Positions 7,853-17,202 of a stretch of DNA of 38,859 nt are shown in pieces (position 1 is the stretch's first letter; each line of letters starts with the position of its first letter). The DNA lies in the NCBI GenBank assembly GCA_017532025.1, contig JAFXJX010000053.1:1-38859 (forward strand), given 5' to 3'. Both the position numbers and the translations under genes were made by a program. Origin of the DNA: Clostridia bacterium. Its GTDB lineage: Bacteria; Bacillota; Clostridia; Oscillospirales; CAG-272. The notes below the pieces were generated by a model. It did no database searches. It was not told where the DNA came from and saw only the letters and a program-made list of their open reading frames with translations.

Positions 7853-8723
7853 ATTTTGCCTGATTCATCACGCACACGCGCACCGCCTTTTCTTCAACAG
7901 AAACCGAAAGCTCATCGTAAGAGAAAATCTCTCCGTCGGCACAAATGTTTCCAATATTGTGAAACACAACCGATTTGACTCGTTTATAATTGAGAAAAGA
8001 AGCATACTTGTGATGCAATGTACCATCACTCAGAATATGTTTTCCTTTTCTGTAGCCAAGAAAGAAGGTTAAGAACTTAAATCTTGATATTTTTTTAACT
8101 GTCAAAAACTCAAGAAGACCATCATTAAGTTCTGCACGGGGAGCACATTTGAAACCGCCGCCGTAATAACCACCGTTTGCCACAAGACAAAGGAGAAGCT
8201 TGGAAGAAATAGCCTCGGTATTACCGTTTTCATCTGTTACAGTTAACGACATTTTTTTGCCCATCGGTTTCAACAACGAAAGAAACACACTAACCATGTA
8301 GGCAGCGCTACCTTTAAAAATCTTGCATTTTTTCACCTTTTGGGTGAGACAAACGACATCACAGTCAAATCCAATATTGATTTCATTGACTGCATATTTT
8401 TCGTTGAATCGAATCAAGTCAATTGTATGTGCTTGGTTATGTTCGTCTTCAGAAAAGTTTCTGGCAAAATCATTTCCTGTGCCAAACGGATGAATATACA
8501 TAACCATTTTTTCCGAACAGCCGGACGCCATCAAAGCATTGATTGATTCAAACACACTTCCGTCGCCACCGTACACATGTATTTCAGCTGAAGGATCTGA
8601 AGCACAAATCTCACGAATCATTTCAACAGCATGCCCAGCATACTCGGTTTTGAAAACACGAGCATCTTCAACATCAATCACGGAGGGTGTTTTGGGGGCG
8701 TTTATAATCACATAGCGATTCAT
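7851..8723 (-). CDS. Diacylglycerol kinase-family lipid kinase
   Basis: 290 residues with the diacylglycerol/sphingosine kinase catalytic fold. GGDGS (52-56) is the nucleotide loop and PFGTGNDFARNF (79-90) the conserved second block. Members phosphorylate diacylglycerol or related lipids, for instance to recycle the diacylglycerol left by lipoteichoic acid synthesis; the substrate here is not known. The ATG at 8723 is fixed by a TAATG junction with the asnS stop, a one-base overlap that implies translational coupling. A longer in-frame start inside asnS is rejected. A functional link to asparaginyl-tRNA synthesis is not obvious. Confidence 0.88.
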   Translation of the reverse strand: MNRYVIINAPKTPSVIDVEDARVFKTEYAGHAVEMIREICASDPSAEIHVYGGDGSVFESINALMASGCSEKMVMYIHPFGTGNDFARNFSEDEHNQAHTIDLIRFNEKYAVNEINIGFDCDVVCLTQKVKKCKIFKGSAAYMVSVFLSLLKPMGKKMSLTVTDENGNTEAISSKLLLCLVANGGYYGGGFKCAPRAELNDGLLEFLTVKKISRFKFLTFFLGYRKGKHILSDGTLHHKYASFLNYKRVKSVVFHNIGNICADGEIFSYDELSVSVEEKAVRVCVMNQAK

Positions 8724-10117
8724 TACAGCTCGCAGTTGTTGACAGTTCTCGGGAAGGGAAGAACGTCTCGGATGTTGGCAACACCTGTCAGATACATAAC
8801 GCAACGCTCAAAACCAAGACCAAAACCGGCGTGTCTTGCAGAACCGTACTTGCGAAGATCAAGATAGAAATCGTAGCTATCCTTATCAAGACCAAGCTCT
8901 TCAATTCTTGCGGAGAGTTTTTCAAAATCGTCTTCTCTCTGCGAACCACCGATAATTTCACCAATACCGGGAACGAGACAGTCCATAGCGGCAACAGTTT
9001 TGCCGTCTTCGTTCAGCTTCATGTAGAATGCCTTGATCTCTTTCGGATAATCGGTAACAAACACAGGGCGTTTGAATACTTCTTCTGTCAGATATCTTTC
9101 ATGCTCGGTTTGAAGATCGCAGCCCCAATATACCTTGTACGCAAATTTATCATTATTCTTTTCAAGAATCTCAATTGCCTCGGTATAGGTAACATGCCCA
9201 AACGCGGAATTTGCCACATGATTCAAACGGTCAAGCAATCCCTTATCCACAAAAGAGTTGAAAAAGTTCATTTCTTCGGGCGCATTTTCAAGTACATAAT
9301 TGATAATATACTTGAGCATATCTTCTGCAATCTGCATATCGTCTGTAAGATCGGCAAATGCCATTTCGGGTTCGATCATCCAGAACTCAGATGCATGGCG
9401 TGTGGTGTTGCTGTTTTCTGCGCGGAAGGTAGGACCAAAGGTATAAATATTACGGAATGCCATTGCAAAGGTTTCACCATTCAGCTGTCCACTTACCGTA
9501 AGATTGGTCTTTTTGTTATAGAAATCTTGCGAAAAATCAACTTTTCCATCAGGCGTCTTAGGCAAGTTTTCAAGATCAAGGGTCGTAACCTGGAACATTT
9601 CACCCGCACCCTCACAGTCACTGCCTGTAATAATTGGCGTATGCACATACACGAATCCTTTTTCTTGGAAGAATTTGTGGATTGCATATGCGGCAAGCGA
9701 ACGAACACGGAACACAGCTTGGAAGAGATTAGTTCTCGGACGAAGGTGTGTAATTGTACGCAAATATTCAATCGAATGACGCTTTTTCTGAAGGGGGTAA
9801 TCCGGAGTCGAAGCACCTTCACAAACAACAGAGCTTGCCTGAATTTCAAATGGCTGCTGTGCGCCGGGAGTGGCAATAAACTTTCCTTCGACAATAACAG
9901 CAGAACCGATATTCAGTTTGGCAATTTCCTGAAAATTATCAAGTTCACTTGCATAAACAGCCTGAATGGGGGTAAAAAACGTTCCGTCTGCAATCACCAA
10001 AAAACCAAATGCGTTGGAAGCGCGGTTGGAACGAAGCCAACCACCGATGCGAACGGTTGTATCATAGAATTTTTCTCTTTCTTCAAAGAGCTCACGAACA
10101 GTAATAAGATGTTCCAT
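8723..10117 (-). CDS. asnS: Asparaginyl-tRNA synthetase
   Basis: Class IIb synthetase charging tRNA-Asn; 464 residues is typical for bacterial AsnRS. It has an N-terminal OB-fold anticodon domain (about 1-110), motif 2 with [15 protein letters not shown], and motif 3 [15 protein letters not shown] near the C-terminus. The N-terminal and motif 2 pattern separates it from AspRS. ATG 10117 follows AAGGA by 6 bases. A longer in-frame start at 10165 lies within a leader hairpin and has no site. Just ahead of the ribosome site is an inverted repeat GAGTCG/CGACTC (10133-10163). No T-box consensus is visible in the leader. Confidence 0.96.
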   Translation of the reverse strand: MEHLITVRELFEEREKFYDTTVRIGGWLRSNRASNAFGFLVIADGTFFTPIQAVYASELDNFQEIAKLNIGSAVIVEGKFIATPGAQQPFEIQASSVVCEGASTPDYPLQKKRHSIEYLRTITHLRPRTNLFQAVFRVRSLAAYAIHKFFQEKGFVYVHTPIITGSDCEGAGEMFQVTTLDLENLPKTPDGKVDFSQDFYNKKTNLTVSGQLNGETFAMAFRNIYTFGPTFRAENSNTTRHASEFWMIEPEMAFADLTDDMQIAEDMLKYIINYVLENAPEEMNFFNSFVDKGLLDRLNHVANSAFGHVTYTEAIEILEKNNDKFAYKVYWGCDLQTEHERYLTEEVFKRPVFVTDYPKEIKAFYMKLNEDGKTVAAMDCLVPGIGEIIGGSQREDDFEKLSARIEELGLDKDSYDFYLDLRKYGSARHAGFGLGFERCVMYLTGVANIRDVLPFPRTVNNCEL

Positions 10118-10343
10118 ACTGATTCCTTCCCAGAGTCGAAGGCTCGTAAATAAACCGCGACTCATTTGCCAAAATATATATCAATTCGCTATTTCTGTTA
10201 CCAATTTGGATCAAACAGAACATTTCGAATCGTTTTTCAAATCATTATAACACAGTCAAAAAATAAAATCCATAGTTTTTTTATTTTTTTTTAAAAAAAA
10301 GAAAAAAAGATAGCAAAAGAATAAATAACTTACAAAAAAAACT
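10118..10343. other. Divergent intergenic region, asnS leader and AT-rich spacer
   Basis: It holds the asnS 5' leader with the 6-bp GAGTCG/CGACTC inverted repeat (10133-10138 and 10158-10163). A minus-strand TATAAT at about 10247-10252 lacks a convincing -35. Then follows about 60 bases of A/T homopolymer tracts (10261-10320). No gene is seen. Confidence 0.6.
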
Positions 10344-10372
10344 TGCAAATCTTACCGATATGGAGTATAATA
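10344..10372 (+). promoter_or_regulatory. Promoter of the 10400-12964 gene run
   Basis: -35 TTGCAA (10344-10349), 17-base spacer, -10 TATAAT (about 10367-10372). The transcript would start near 10379, just ahead of AGGAGG. Confidence 0.75.
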
Positions 10373-10399
10373 AGATATGTAAAAAAAGGAGGGATTGCC

Positions 10400-10750
10400 T
10401 TGTTCAGATATCATTGGAGCCGTTTGCGTATTGAACTTCATGTTAAAACATACGAAGGAGTTTCCGAAGAAAAGATTACACAGTATTTTTTCCTTCCGTC
10501 AGAACTGGAAGCAGAGCCTACTGTTTCGATTGCCGGCAAGGGATTTCTTGACTATGTTTTGACGATTCAGATGATGAATGAAAATGAAGTTGTCTTATTT
10601 GATGCTATGCGTTCTGATAACGAAATGCTCAATTTGGATTGCTACGAGAGTAAGGGTGTTTTGATTCTGCACGAGGGTGACACCCATAAAACACCTACGA
10701 TCAATGTTTCGTACAACAAGAGTTATTGGTACGAAGTCTCGATTGAGTAG
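10400..10750 (+). CDS. Small hypothetical protein, TTG start
   Basis: 116 residues beginning with TTG at 10400, six bases after AGGAGG. In-frame codons further upstream would place the start inside the promoter, so TTG is the only start that fits. The product looks soluble and mostly beta: an N-terminal RYHWSRLRIELHV strand, an acidic middle and a C-terminal NVSYNKSYWYEVSIE rich in aromatics. No signal peptide, membrane segment or catalytic motif is seen, and no family is recognised. It is first in a run with the M29 aminopeptidase 53 bases downstream. The short gap contains GGGATATCCC and CGCATTTTTTGCG palindromes, so cotranscription is likely but not certain. Confidence 0.7.
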   Translation: MFRYHWSRLRIELHVKTYEGVSEEKITQYFFLPSELEAEPTVSIAGKGFLDYVLTIQMMNENEVVLFDAMRSDNEMLNLDCYESKGVLILHEGDTHKTPTINVSYNKSYWYEVSIE

Positions 10751-10803
10751 TTTGGGATATCCCGCATTTTTTGCGTTATTTTTAATTCAAACGGAGAACA
10801 TCA

Positions 10804-12030
10804 ATGAAAAAAACTTTACTGCGTAATTATGCCAAACTCATTGCAAGAGTTGGTGGTAACATCAAAAAAGGACAGACTGTTATCATCAATGCTCAGCTTG
10901 ACCAGCCCGAGTTTATCAAGATTCTTGTTGAAGAATGCTACAAAGCTGGCGCTTCCAACGTTACAGTCGATTGGAGCTATCAGCCTCTTGCTAAGGTTAA
11001 TACCAAATATCGCTCCTTGAAGGTGATGTCAAAGATTGAGAATTGGGAGCTTGCTAAGCTGCAGCACCACGTTGACACACTTCCTGTCAGACTTCATATC
11101 GTATCCGACGATCCCGATGGTCTCAAAGGTATCAACCAAGATAAAATCGCCAAAGCAAGCAAAGTACGTTATCCCATCACCAAGCCTTACTCCGATCAAA
11201 TGAAGAGCCGTTATCAGTGGTGTATTGCCGCAGTTCCGGGTGCCGCTTGGGCAAAGAAAGTGTTTCCCGATCTTTCCAAGTCACGTGCTGTTGAAAAGCT
11301 TTGGGAGGCCATTCTTCACACTGCAAGAGCTGACGGAGAAGATCCTATTGCGGCTTGGGAAGCACATAATGCTGATCTCAAAAAGCGTTATGACTATCTG
11401 AACTCTCTCGGTATTGTAGCACTTGAATACAAGTCCTCTAACGGTACGGATTTGCGCGTTGGCATGATTCCCAATTCTGTTTTCCACGGCGGTGGAGACA
11501 CCTCTCTTATGGGCAACTATTTTAATCCCAACATTCCTTCTGAGGAGGTATATACCTCTCCCAAACGCGGCGAAGCAGAGGGTATTGTATATGCTACCAT
11601 GCCTCTTTCTTATCAAGGTGAACTGATTGAAAACTTCAGTATGCGTTTTGAGGGCGGTAAAGTTGTGGAAGTTCACGCAGAAAAGAATGAAGAACTTCTC
11701 CAGAAAATGGTTACCATGGACGAAGGTGCAGCTTATCTCGGTGAGTGCGCACTCGTGCCTTTCACATCTCCCATCAATCAGACAGGTATTCTTTTCTACA
11801 ATACTTTGTTTGATGAAAATGCACGTTGCCATCTTGCGCTTGGTGCAGGTTTCCCCGAAACCATCAAAGACTTTGATCAGTATACATTGGAAGAATGCCG
11901 CGCTATGGGCATCAATGAATCGATGATTCACGTTGACTTTATGATCGGCTCTGAAGATTTGTCGATTATTGCCGAAACCAAAGACGGAAATAAAGTTCCG
12001 ATCTTTACGAACGGTATTTGGAGCTTTTGA
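10804..12030 (+). CDS. M29-family aminopeptidase (AmpS-like)
   Basis: 408 residues, the normal length for peptidase family M29, whose members are dimetal cytoplasmic aminopeptidases of broad specificity. The conserved metal-ligand segments are present: the LGECALVP glutamate, the histidine in ARCHLALG and the HVDFMIGS His-x-Asp near residues 374-381. The early IKKGQTVII motif is also typical. It follows the small unknown gene by 53 bases and precedes the TIM-barrel isomerase by 28. Likely a peptide-recycling enzyme; no signal peptide. Confidence 0.9.
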   Translation: MKKTLLRNYAKLIARVGGNIKKGQTVIINAQLDQPEFIKILVEECYKAGASNVTVDWSYQPLAKVNTKYRSLKVMSKIENWELAKLQHHVDTLPVRLHIVSDDPDGLKGINQDKIAKASKVRYPITKPYSDQMKSRYQWCIAAVPGAAWAKKVFPDLSKSRAVEKLWEAILHTARADGEDPIAAWEAHNADLKKRYDYLNSLGIVALEYKSSNGTDLRVGMIPNSVFHGGGDTSLMGNYFNPNIPSEEVYTSPKRGEAEGIVYATMPLSYQGELIENFSMRFEGGKVVEVHAEKNEELLQKMVTMDEGAAYLGECALVPFTSPINQTGILFYNTLFDENARCHLALGAGFPETIKDFDQYTLEECRAMGINESMIHVDFMIGSEDLSIIAETKDGNKVPIFTNGIWSF

Positions 12031-12058
12031 TTCAAGTTAAGAAGGGAATTGTTTCACC

Positions 12059-12964
12059 ATGAAAAAAGGAATCTCGAGTTATTGCCTTTCTCCTGCCATG
12101 GCAAAAGGCGCATCGATTTATGATGTCATTGATTTTGCGAAACATATCGGTTGTGAACACATTGAATTTGTTCCTTTTTATACACCCTTTGTTTTGGAAA
12201 AAGAAAATCGAATTGATGAAGCGTATATTGACAGTGTTAGAAACCATTGTTTTGATGTCGGTCTTGGTATTTCAACATACTCGGTCAATGCCGATTTGAT
12301 CAATGAGAATCCTGACGTAAGAAAAAGCGAGATTCATCGCGTCAAGCTTCATATTGATGCCGCAGAGCGCTTGGGGCTCAAATGGATGCGTCACGATATC
12401 GCATCATTCCGCAGACCTTTTGAATCCAACACACCGGAGAACTTTGAAAAAGAATTTCCGTTAATGGTTGACGGCATTCGTGAGTTGTATGAGTATGCAG
12501 ATAACAAAGGAATTGCTACTACACTTGAAAATCACGGATTCTTTTGCAATGGTGCTGATCGCATCATTCGTCTCATCAATGCTTCGGGATGCCCGAATTT
12601 GAAAATGACGATGGACGTTGGTAACTTCGTTTGTGTAGATGAAGATCCGGTTGCCGCCGTCAAAAAATGTCTGCCTTATGCCGCCATCATTCATTTCAAA
12701 GACTTCTATATCAGAGATAAAAAGAGACTACCCGGACAGACTGAAATGTTCAACTGCAACAACGGCAGTTGGTTTGAAACTTTAAGTGGAAAAATGCTGC
12801 GCGGATCTATTCTCGGTCAAGGCGATCTTGATATTCCCGCTATTGTGGAACTGATCAAATCAAGTGGATTTGACGGATACCTTTCGCTTGAATTTGAAGG
12901 CATGGAAGAATGTCATCAGGGAACCTCCATTTCGTTCAACATGACAAACGCGCTGTTTGGTTAA
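12059..12964 (+). CDS. Sugar phosphate isomerase/epimerase-type TIM-barrel protein
   Basis: 301 residues of the xylose-isomerase-like/AP endonuclease 2 fold. Candidate metal ligands occur in the usual order at the ends of the barrel strands: Glu in TTLENHGF, Asp in MTMDVGNF, His in IIHFKDF and Glu in LSLEFEG. Family members isomerise or epimerise sugars and inositols; the substrate cannot be named. The start ATG has GGGA upstream. No sugar transporter or kinase is adjacent. It is cotranscribed with the aminopeptidase ahead and followed by a hairpin at 12985-13013. Confidence 0.85.
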   Translation: MKKGISSYCLSPAMAKGASIYDVIDFAKHIGCEHIEFVPFYTPFVLEKENRIDEAYIDSVRNHCFDVGLGISTYSVNADLINENPDVRKSEIHRVKLHIDAAERLGLKWMRHDIASFRRPFESNTPENFEKEFPLMVDGIRELYEYADNKGIATTLENHGFFCNGADRIIRLINASGCPNLKMTMDVGNFVCVDEDPVAAVKKCLPYAAIIHFKDFYIRDKKRLPGQTEMFNCNNGSWFETLSGKMLRGSILGQGDLDIPAIVELIKSSGFDGYLSLEFEGMEECHQGTSISFNMTNALFG

Positions 12965-12984
12965 CTTTTATTTTCCAAATATAG

Positions 12985-13016
12985 CAGGGGTGTTGCTTTT
13001 GCAACAGCCCCTGTTT
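12985..13016 (+). terminator. Probable terminator after the TIM-barrel gene
   Basis: CAGGGG-TGTTGC, loop TTTT, GCAACA-G-CCCCTG (12985-13013), a strong stem with one bulged base followed by only TTTA. Termination may be partial, allowing some readthrough into the Nudix gene. Confidence 0.6.
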
Positions 13017-13038
13017 ACATACCCAAAAGGAGAATCCC

Positions 13039-13593
13039 ATGGAATTCAATCAGAATTTAATTGAAAAAGAAATATCGCGCGAAATAGTATTTAACGGCAA
13101 GATTTTTAAGATTGCCAAGTGCAAAGCCGAGCTTTGCAATCACCAAATCGTTGACAGAGAAATCATGCTTCACAGCGGTGGCGTTGGTATTCTTCCTGTT
13201 GATGAAAACAAAAACGTTCTCCTCGTTCAACAGTATCGCTACGGTGTGTCTTCTTTTTTATGGGAGATTCCGGCAGGTAAACTTGAGTACGGAGAAGATC
13301 CCTACGAATGTGCAGTTCGTGAGCTTTCTGAGGAAACCGGATGTAGCGCAGGCACAATTGAATCGTTAGGCAAATTGAATCCATCTCCTGCCATTATGAG
13401 CGAAATTATACATCTTTACTTAGCGACTGATTTGAAAAATGGTAACAAGCATTTAGATGCCGATGAATTTTTGGATGTAGTACGTGTTCCGTTTGACCAA
13501 GCCATTCAGATGGTCTTGTCCGGAGAAATCACAGATGCTAAGACACAAATTGCACTTCTAAAAGCAAAAGATTTGTTATCTCCCTCCGTATAA
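13039..13593 (+). CDS. Nudix hydrolase, ADP-ribose pyrophosphatase-like
   Basis: 184 residues with a complete Nudix box: Gly80, Glu86, Arg94-Glu95 and Glu98-Glu99-x-Gly101 in the GX5EX7REUXEEXGU pattern. The preceding QQYRYG and WEIPAGKLEYG are characteristic of ADP-ribose pyrophosphatases, which hydrolyse ADP-ribose to AMP and ribose 5-phosphate. An AGGAG site precedes the ATG. It converges on the rsmB end of the large minus-strand operon and shares a bidirectional terminator with it. Confidence 0.9.
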   Translation: MEFNQNLIEKEISREIVFNGKIFKIAKCKAELCNHQIVDREIMLHSGGVGILPVDENKNVLLVQQYRYGVSSFLWEIPAGKLEYGEDPYECAVRELSEETGCSAGTIESLGKLNPSPAIMSEIIHLYLATDLKNGNKHLDADEFLDVVRVPFDQAIQMVLSGEITDAKTQIALLKAKDLLSPSV

Positions 13594-13599
13594 TAGTAT

Positions 13600-13633
13600 A
13601 AAAAACCAATCCGCAAACGCAGATTGGTTTTTT
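13600..13633. terminator. Bidirectional terminator between the Nudix gene and rsmB
   Basis: AAAAAACCAATC (13600-13611) pairs with GATTGGTTTTTT (13622-13633) around a 10-base loop, giving a T run on each strand. Confidence 0.92.
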
Positions 13634-13634
13634 A

Positions 13635-14972
13635 TTATTGTTTTTTCTTTTGAATTTTTGCGATAAAAAAGCCATCATGCCACTCGTTTGGAAGAAGAGT
13701 GAGAGAACCATTTTGTGATGTAAAGTTCAGAGAATCGGACTGATAGGAAAAATCAACCATTTCAAAATCATGCTGTTCATTGATAAAGCGATTCACAACC
13801 TCCTCATTCTCCTTCTTGTTAATCGTACAGGTAGAATAGAGAAGAATACCATCATCTGTTAAATAGTTAGATGCCGATTCAAGAATCTGATATTGCAGCT
13901 CAGGAAGTGCGTTGACCTCGGAAATAGCCTTATATCGTATCTCAGGCTTTTTTGAAATGACGCCAAGCCCGGAGCAGGGGACATCGCAAATAACTCTGTG
14001 AGCTTTATTTTTCAGTTCAGGACGCGTTACGGTACCGTCATGACAAATCGTTCGAATCCAATCAAAGCCAAGACGCTTTGCGCCTTTTTCAACAAGAGAT
14101 AGCTTACTCTCATGAAGATCGCATGAGATAATCTCTCCAATATACTCGTCTTCTGCGCTTTTTTGTCGGTAAAGCATCAAATTAGCTGCAGAAAAGCTCT
14201 TTCCACCTGGGCAGGAACAAACATCAACCACAGTCATTCCGGGCCGCGGATCAAGCACAAGACTTGTAAGCTGTGATGCAATATCTTGGACAAAAGCCTC
14301 GCCTTTTTCCAGGAAAACCTGAGATGAGACAGAAAAGCTTTCAAGCATTCTTACGGCAAAAGGAAGCGGAGCTACCGCAGTAGCATTTAGATTGTATTTT
14401 GAAATAAAACTATCCGGTGTGTGTAAATTGGCATTGACTTGAAGCGTCAGGCGCGGAATTGTATTGTACGCCGAAAGAATATCTTCTGTTGAATCGTCAT
14501 ACTGTTCAAGCAGCAAAGCGCAGAGATCACGATTTACCGAATAAAAAACAGATAAATACTCTGCGCGATCAGAGCAATTGGGATACTTAATTTCATTCTC
14601 AGAAACGCGTCTTAAAACCGCATTGATAAACCCTTTCGCGCGAGAAGCAAAGCGGGAAGCCATTTTTACAGCTTCCGAAACCGCTGCACTATTCGGAATT
14701 TTATCAAGAAATTTAATTTGGAAAATAGCAAGACGCAAAATCAGTACAACGGATTTGTCCAACCGCTTGACTGACTTTCTGGTATATTGTTGTATAAGGT
14801 AGTCAAGTGTTATCTGTCTTTCTATCACACCATATACAAGCTGCGTGTAAAAATCTCGCTCTCTATCATCAAAACAGTATTTTTTGATTCCGTTTGAGAG
14901 GGCAATATTCGAAAACTGCTTTTCCTTTTCACACAACAAAAGTGTTTCGTAAGCGGCAAGTCTTGCGGTCAT
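13635..14972 (-). CDS. rsmB: 16S rRNA (cytosine-C5)-methyltransferase RsmB
   Basis: Methylates C967 (E. coli numbering) of 16S rRNA. 445 residues: an N-terminal NusB-like helical domain (about 1-130) and a SAM-dependent domain with SCPGGKSF (253-260). The two family cysteines are Cys333 in DVPCSGLG and Cys382 in YSTCT. The start ATG overlaps the yugP stop by one base (TGATG). It is the last gene of the yicC operon; the stkP/prpC and rsgA genes that often follow in Bacillota are absent, and a terminator comes at once. Confidence 0.95.
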   Translation of the reverse strand: MTARLAAYETLLLCEKEKQFSNIALSNGIKKYCFDDRERDFYTQLVYGVIERQITLDYLIQQYTRKSVKRLDKSVVLILRLAIFQIKFLDKIPNSAAVSEAVKMASRFASRAKGFINAVLRRVSENEIKYPNCSDRAEYLSVFYSVNRDLCALLLEQYDDSTEDILSAYNTIPRLTLQVNANLHTPDSFISKYNLNATAVAPLPFAVRMLESFSVSSQVFLEKGEAFVQDIASQLTSLVLDPRPGMTVVDVCSCPGGKSFSAANLMLYRQKSAEDEYIGEIISCDLHESKLSLVEKGAKRLGFDWIRTICHDGTVTRPELKNKAHRVICDVPCSGLGVISKKPEIRYKAISEVNALPELQYQILESASNYLTDDGILLYSTCTINKKENEEVVNRFINEQHDFEMVDFSYQSDSLNFTSQNGSLTLLPNEWHDGFFIAKIQKKKQ

Positions 14973-15679
14973 CAGTCGCGCCTACCAAAAATCAAAATCA
15001 GTCGAAGCAACTGTAACAATGATACCACAAGGGCTGCCACATACGTCATTGCAGCAGCGGTCAAAACCTTACGTGCTCCTGCACGCTCTTCTTCTTTCAA
15101 GATACCTTGCTCGTTGATGATTGCAAGTGCTCGACGGCTGGCATTGAATTCAACCGGGAGTGTGACCAACTGAAAGAAAGCAACCGCGGCAAAAGCGATG
15201 ATACCCGAATAAACAAAGACCATTCCCAGGTTGCCCATCGTTTCATATATAGCTGTAATCAAAACACCGGCAAAGATCAAAAGAAACGAAATTCTCGAGC
15301 AAAAGTTAGTCGATTTTACAATTGCATTACGGAACACAATTGGCTTATACTCCTCAGCATACTGAATCGCATGACCACACTCATGTGCGGCAACGCCAAT
15401 GGCGGCAACCGAGTAGCTGTTAGCAACAGATTCTGACAAACGAATTACGTTGGCACGCGGATCATAATGGTCTGTCAAATGTCCAGAAATCACTTCCAAG
15501 CGAACATGAGAAAGTCCATTTCGGTCAAGAATCTGACGGGCAGCAGACAAGCCTGTGTGTCCCTTTAACGAATAAACCTTATCATATTTAGCAAAAGTAC
15601 TTTTAACTTTAAATTGAGCCCAAATTGAAATAATCATACATAGAAACAGCGTTCCGTATGAAACATAGAAATACCACAT
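14972..15679 (-). CDS. YugP-type zinc metallopeptidase, membrane-bound
   Basis: 235 residues of the Zn_peptidase_2 (YugP) family. It starts with a membrane helix (WYFYVSYGTLFLCMIISIW) and has further helices in the second half. The zinc motif HECGH is at 99-103 in AAIGVAAHECGHAIQ. Its physiological substrate is unknown, even in the family. Placement between fmt and rsmB is a conserved Bacillota arrangement. Gene ends are tight: 19 bases from fmt and a one-base overlap with rsmB. Confidence 0.92.
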   Translation of the reverse strand: MWYFYVSYGTLFLCMIISIWAQFKVKSTFAKYDKVYSLKGHTGLSAARQILDRNGLSHVRLEVISGHLTDHYDPRANVIRLSESVANSYSVAAIGVAAHECGHAIQYAEEYKPIVFRNAIVKSTNFCSRISFLLIFAGVLITAIYETMGNLGMVFVYSGIIAFAAVAFFQLVTLPVEFNASRRALAIINEQGILKEEERAGARKVLTAAAMTYVAALVVSLLQLLRLILIFGRRD

Positions 15680-15698
15680 ATCAAATCTCCTTGTAAAA

Positions 15699-16652
15699 TC
15701 AGAATGATTCTAAAACATCTCCCACTTGAATTCTTCTTCCGTTGATATAATCAGATGCTTTCATGCGGGATTTTCCTTCCGGCAACACAGCTCGTACGGA
15801 AAGAACACCATCGTTGCATTTTACAGCAATACAGCCTTTATCCAAACTCAAAACCTCGCCGCAAACAGCATTCGGATGCGCTTTGAGCAAAGTATCTGAA
15901 TCGGGAAGCACACGACAATCAATCACTTTCAGCATTTTTCCATTGTGCCTGCAGTAAGCAAGCGGAAACGGCGAAAGACCTCGAACCTGATTGAAAACAG
16001 TATATGCGCCTTGCGAAAAATCTATCCTGCAGTCTTGGTTCTCAATTTTGGCAGCATAGGTAGCAAGCGAATCATCTTGCTTTTTCGGAACAATCATACC
16101 GTCTTTTAATTTTGATAGTGTGGAAATCAAAAGGGAAGAACCGATTTCAGACAAACGATCATGAATAGATTCAAAATTATCTTCTTCGGTAATGTCTGTT
16201 TTGGCAACCTCAAGCATATCCCCCGTATCCAAACCTTCTGCCATGTACATGGTTGTTACACCAGTTTCTTTTTCCCCTTCAATCAAAGCACGCTGCATAG
16301 GTGCCGCGCCACGGTATTTGGGAAGTAATGAACCGTGAAGGTTAATGCAACCGTATTTTGGATAATCGAGAACATATTTCGGTAAAATCTTGCCGTAGGC
16401 AACAACCACAATGGCATCAGGCTTCAAGAGATCCAGTGTATCCTGAAAACTTCCATCTTTCAGCGTGGTAGGTTGGAACACAGGAATGTTCTTTTCGATG
16501 GCTGCCATTTTTACCGCCGATGGCGTTAGAGTCATGTGACGACCTTTGGGTTTATCAGGCTGTGTTACCACACCAATAACCTCAAAGTTTTCTGTCAGCA
16601 CAAGAAAGGGAAGCACAGCAAAATCGGGTGTTCCCATAAAAAGGATTCTCAT
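15699..16652 (-). CDS. fmt: Methionyl-tRNA formyltransferase
   Basis: Transfers formyl from 10-formyl-THF to initiator Met-tRNA. 317 residues with the N-terminal MRILFMGTPDFA, the formyl-folate site HGSLLPKYRG (106-115) and a C-terminal OB-like domain. The start ATG at 16652 follows GGGAG. A longer in-frame start at 16694 would overlap def and is rejected. It is paired with def, the enzyme that removes the formyl group after translation, as in most bacteria. Confidence 0.96.
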   Translation of the reverse strand: MRILFMGTPDFAVLPFLVLTENFEVIGVVTQPDKPKGRHMTLTPSAVKMAAIEKNIPVFQPTTLKDGSFQDTLDLLKPDAIVVVAYGKILPKYVLDYPKYGCINLHGSLLPKYRGAAPMQRALIEGEKETGVTTMYMAEGLDTGDMLEVAKTDITEEDNFESIHDRLSEIGSSLLISTLSKLKDGMIVPKKQDDSLATYAAKIENQDCRIDFSQGAYTVFNQVRGLSPFPLAYCRHNGKMLKVIDCRVLPDSDTLLKAHPNAVCGEVLSLDKGCIAVKCNDGVLSVRAVLPEGKSRMKASDYINGRRIQVGDVLESF

Positions 16653-16674
16653 ATCATCACTCCCTTTATCAGGA

Positions 16675-17166
16675 TTACGATTCAAGATCAGCACCGCCGG
16701 CTCTGATTTCTTCAGGGGTCAGCATTTTCTTAGCAACATCCGAGTACAGAATTCCATCAAGATGATCGATTTCATGGCAGAATGCCTTTGCCAGCAAACC
16801 TGTTCCTGTCACGCAAAAATGCTTGCCTTCGCGATTGGTTGCCTCTACCGTGACTTTCATCGGTCGCTCGGTCAGACCGCATTTTCCCGGCAGAGAAAGG
16901 CAACCTTCTCTTGTTCTTTGTAATCCGGAAGTCTCAACAATCACAGGATTGATCAATTCAATCAGCTGTCCCGGCTCACATTCAATAACCACCACACGGC
17001 GAAGAACGCCAACCTGTACAGCGGCAAGTCCAACGCCTTCAGCGTGACGCATCGTTTCTGCCATATCATCAAGTAATGTTAGAATACGATCGTTAATTTC
17101 TGTTACAGGACGGCTTCTTTTTCTTAAAATAGGATCTTTTTCAGTCAAAATGGTCAACAATGCCAT
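16675..17166 (-). CDS. def: Peptide deformylase
   Basis: Metalloenzyme removing N-formyl groups from new proteins. 163 residues with all three motifs: GVGLAAVQVG (44-53), EGCLSLPG (87-94) and HEIDH (131-135), where Cys89 and the two His bind the metal. A GAGG site lies 9 bases ahead of the ATG. It sits between priA and fmt, 36 and 22 bases away. Confidence 0.96.
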   Translation of the reverse strand: MALLTILTEKDPILRKRSRPVTEINDRILTLLDDMAETMRHAEGVGLAAVQVGVLRRVVVIECEPGQLIELINPVIVETSGLQRTREGCLSLPGKCGLTERPMKVTVEATNREGKHFCVTGTGLLAKAFCHEIDHLDGILYSDVAKKMLTPEEIRAGGADLES

Positions 17167-17202
17167 GATCCTTCACCTCTTTCTTTGAATTAAATTAAGT
17201 TT

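Noticed and set aside
8831..10153. 440-codon open frame on the plus strand opposite asnS
   Set aside because: It is the antisense shadow of a strongly conserved synthetase, Cys/Phe/Lys-rich without domains, and has no ribosome site or promoter.
10118..10260. T-box leader in front of asnS
   Set aside because: No AGGGTGG-type T-box sequence and no terminator-antiterminator pair are visible, only a short GAGTCG/CGACTC stem.
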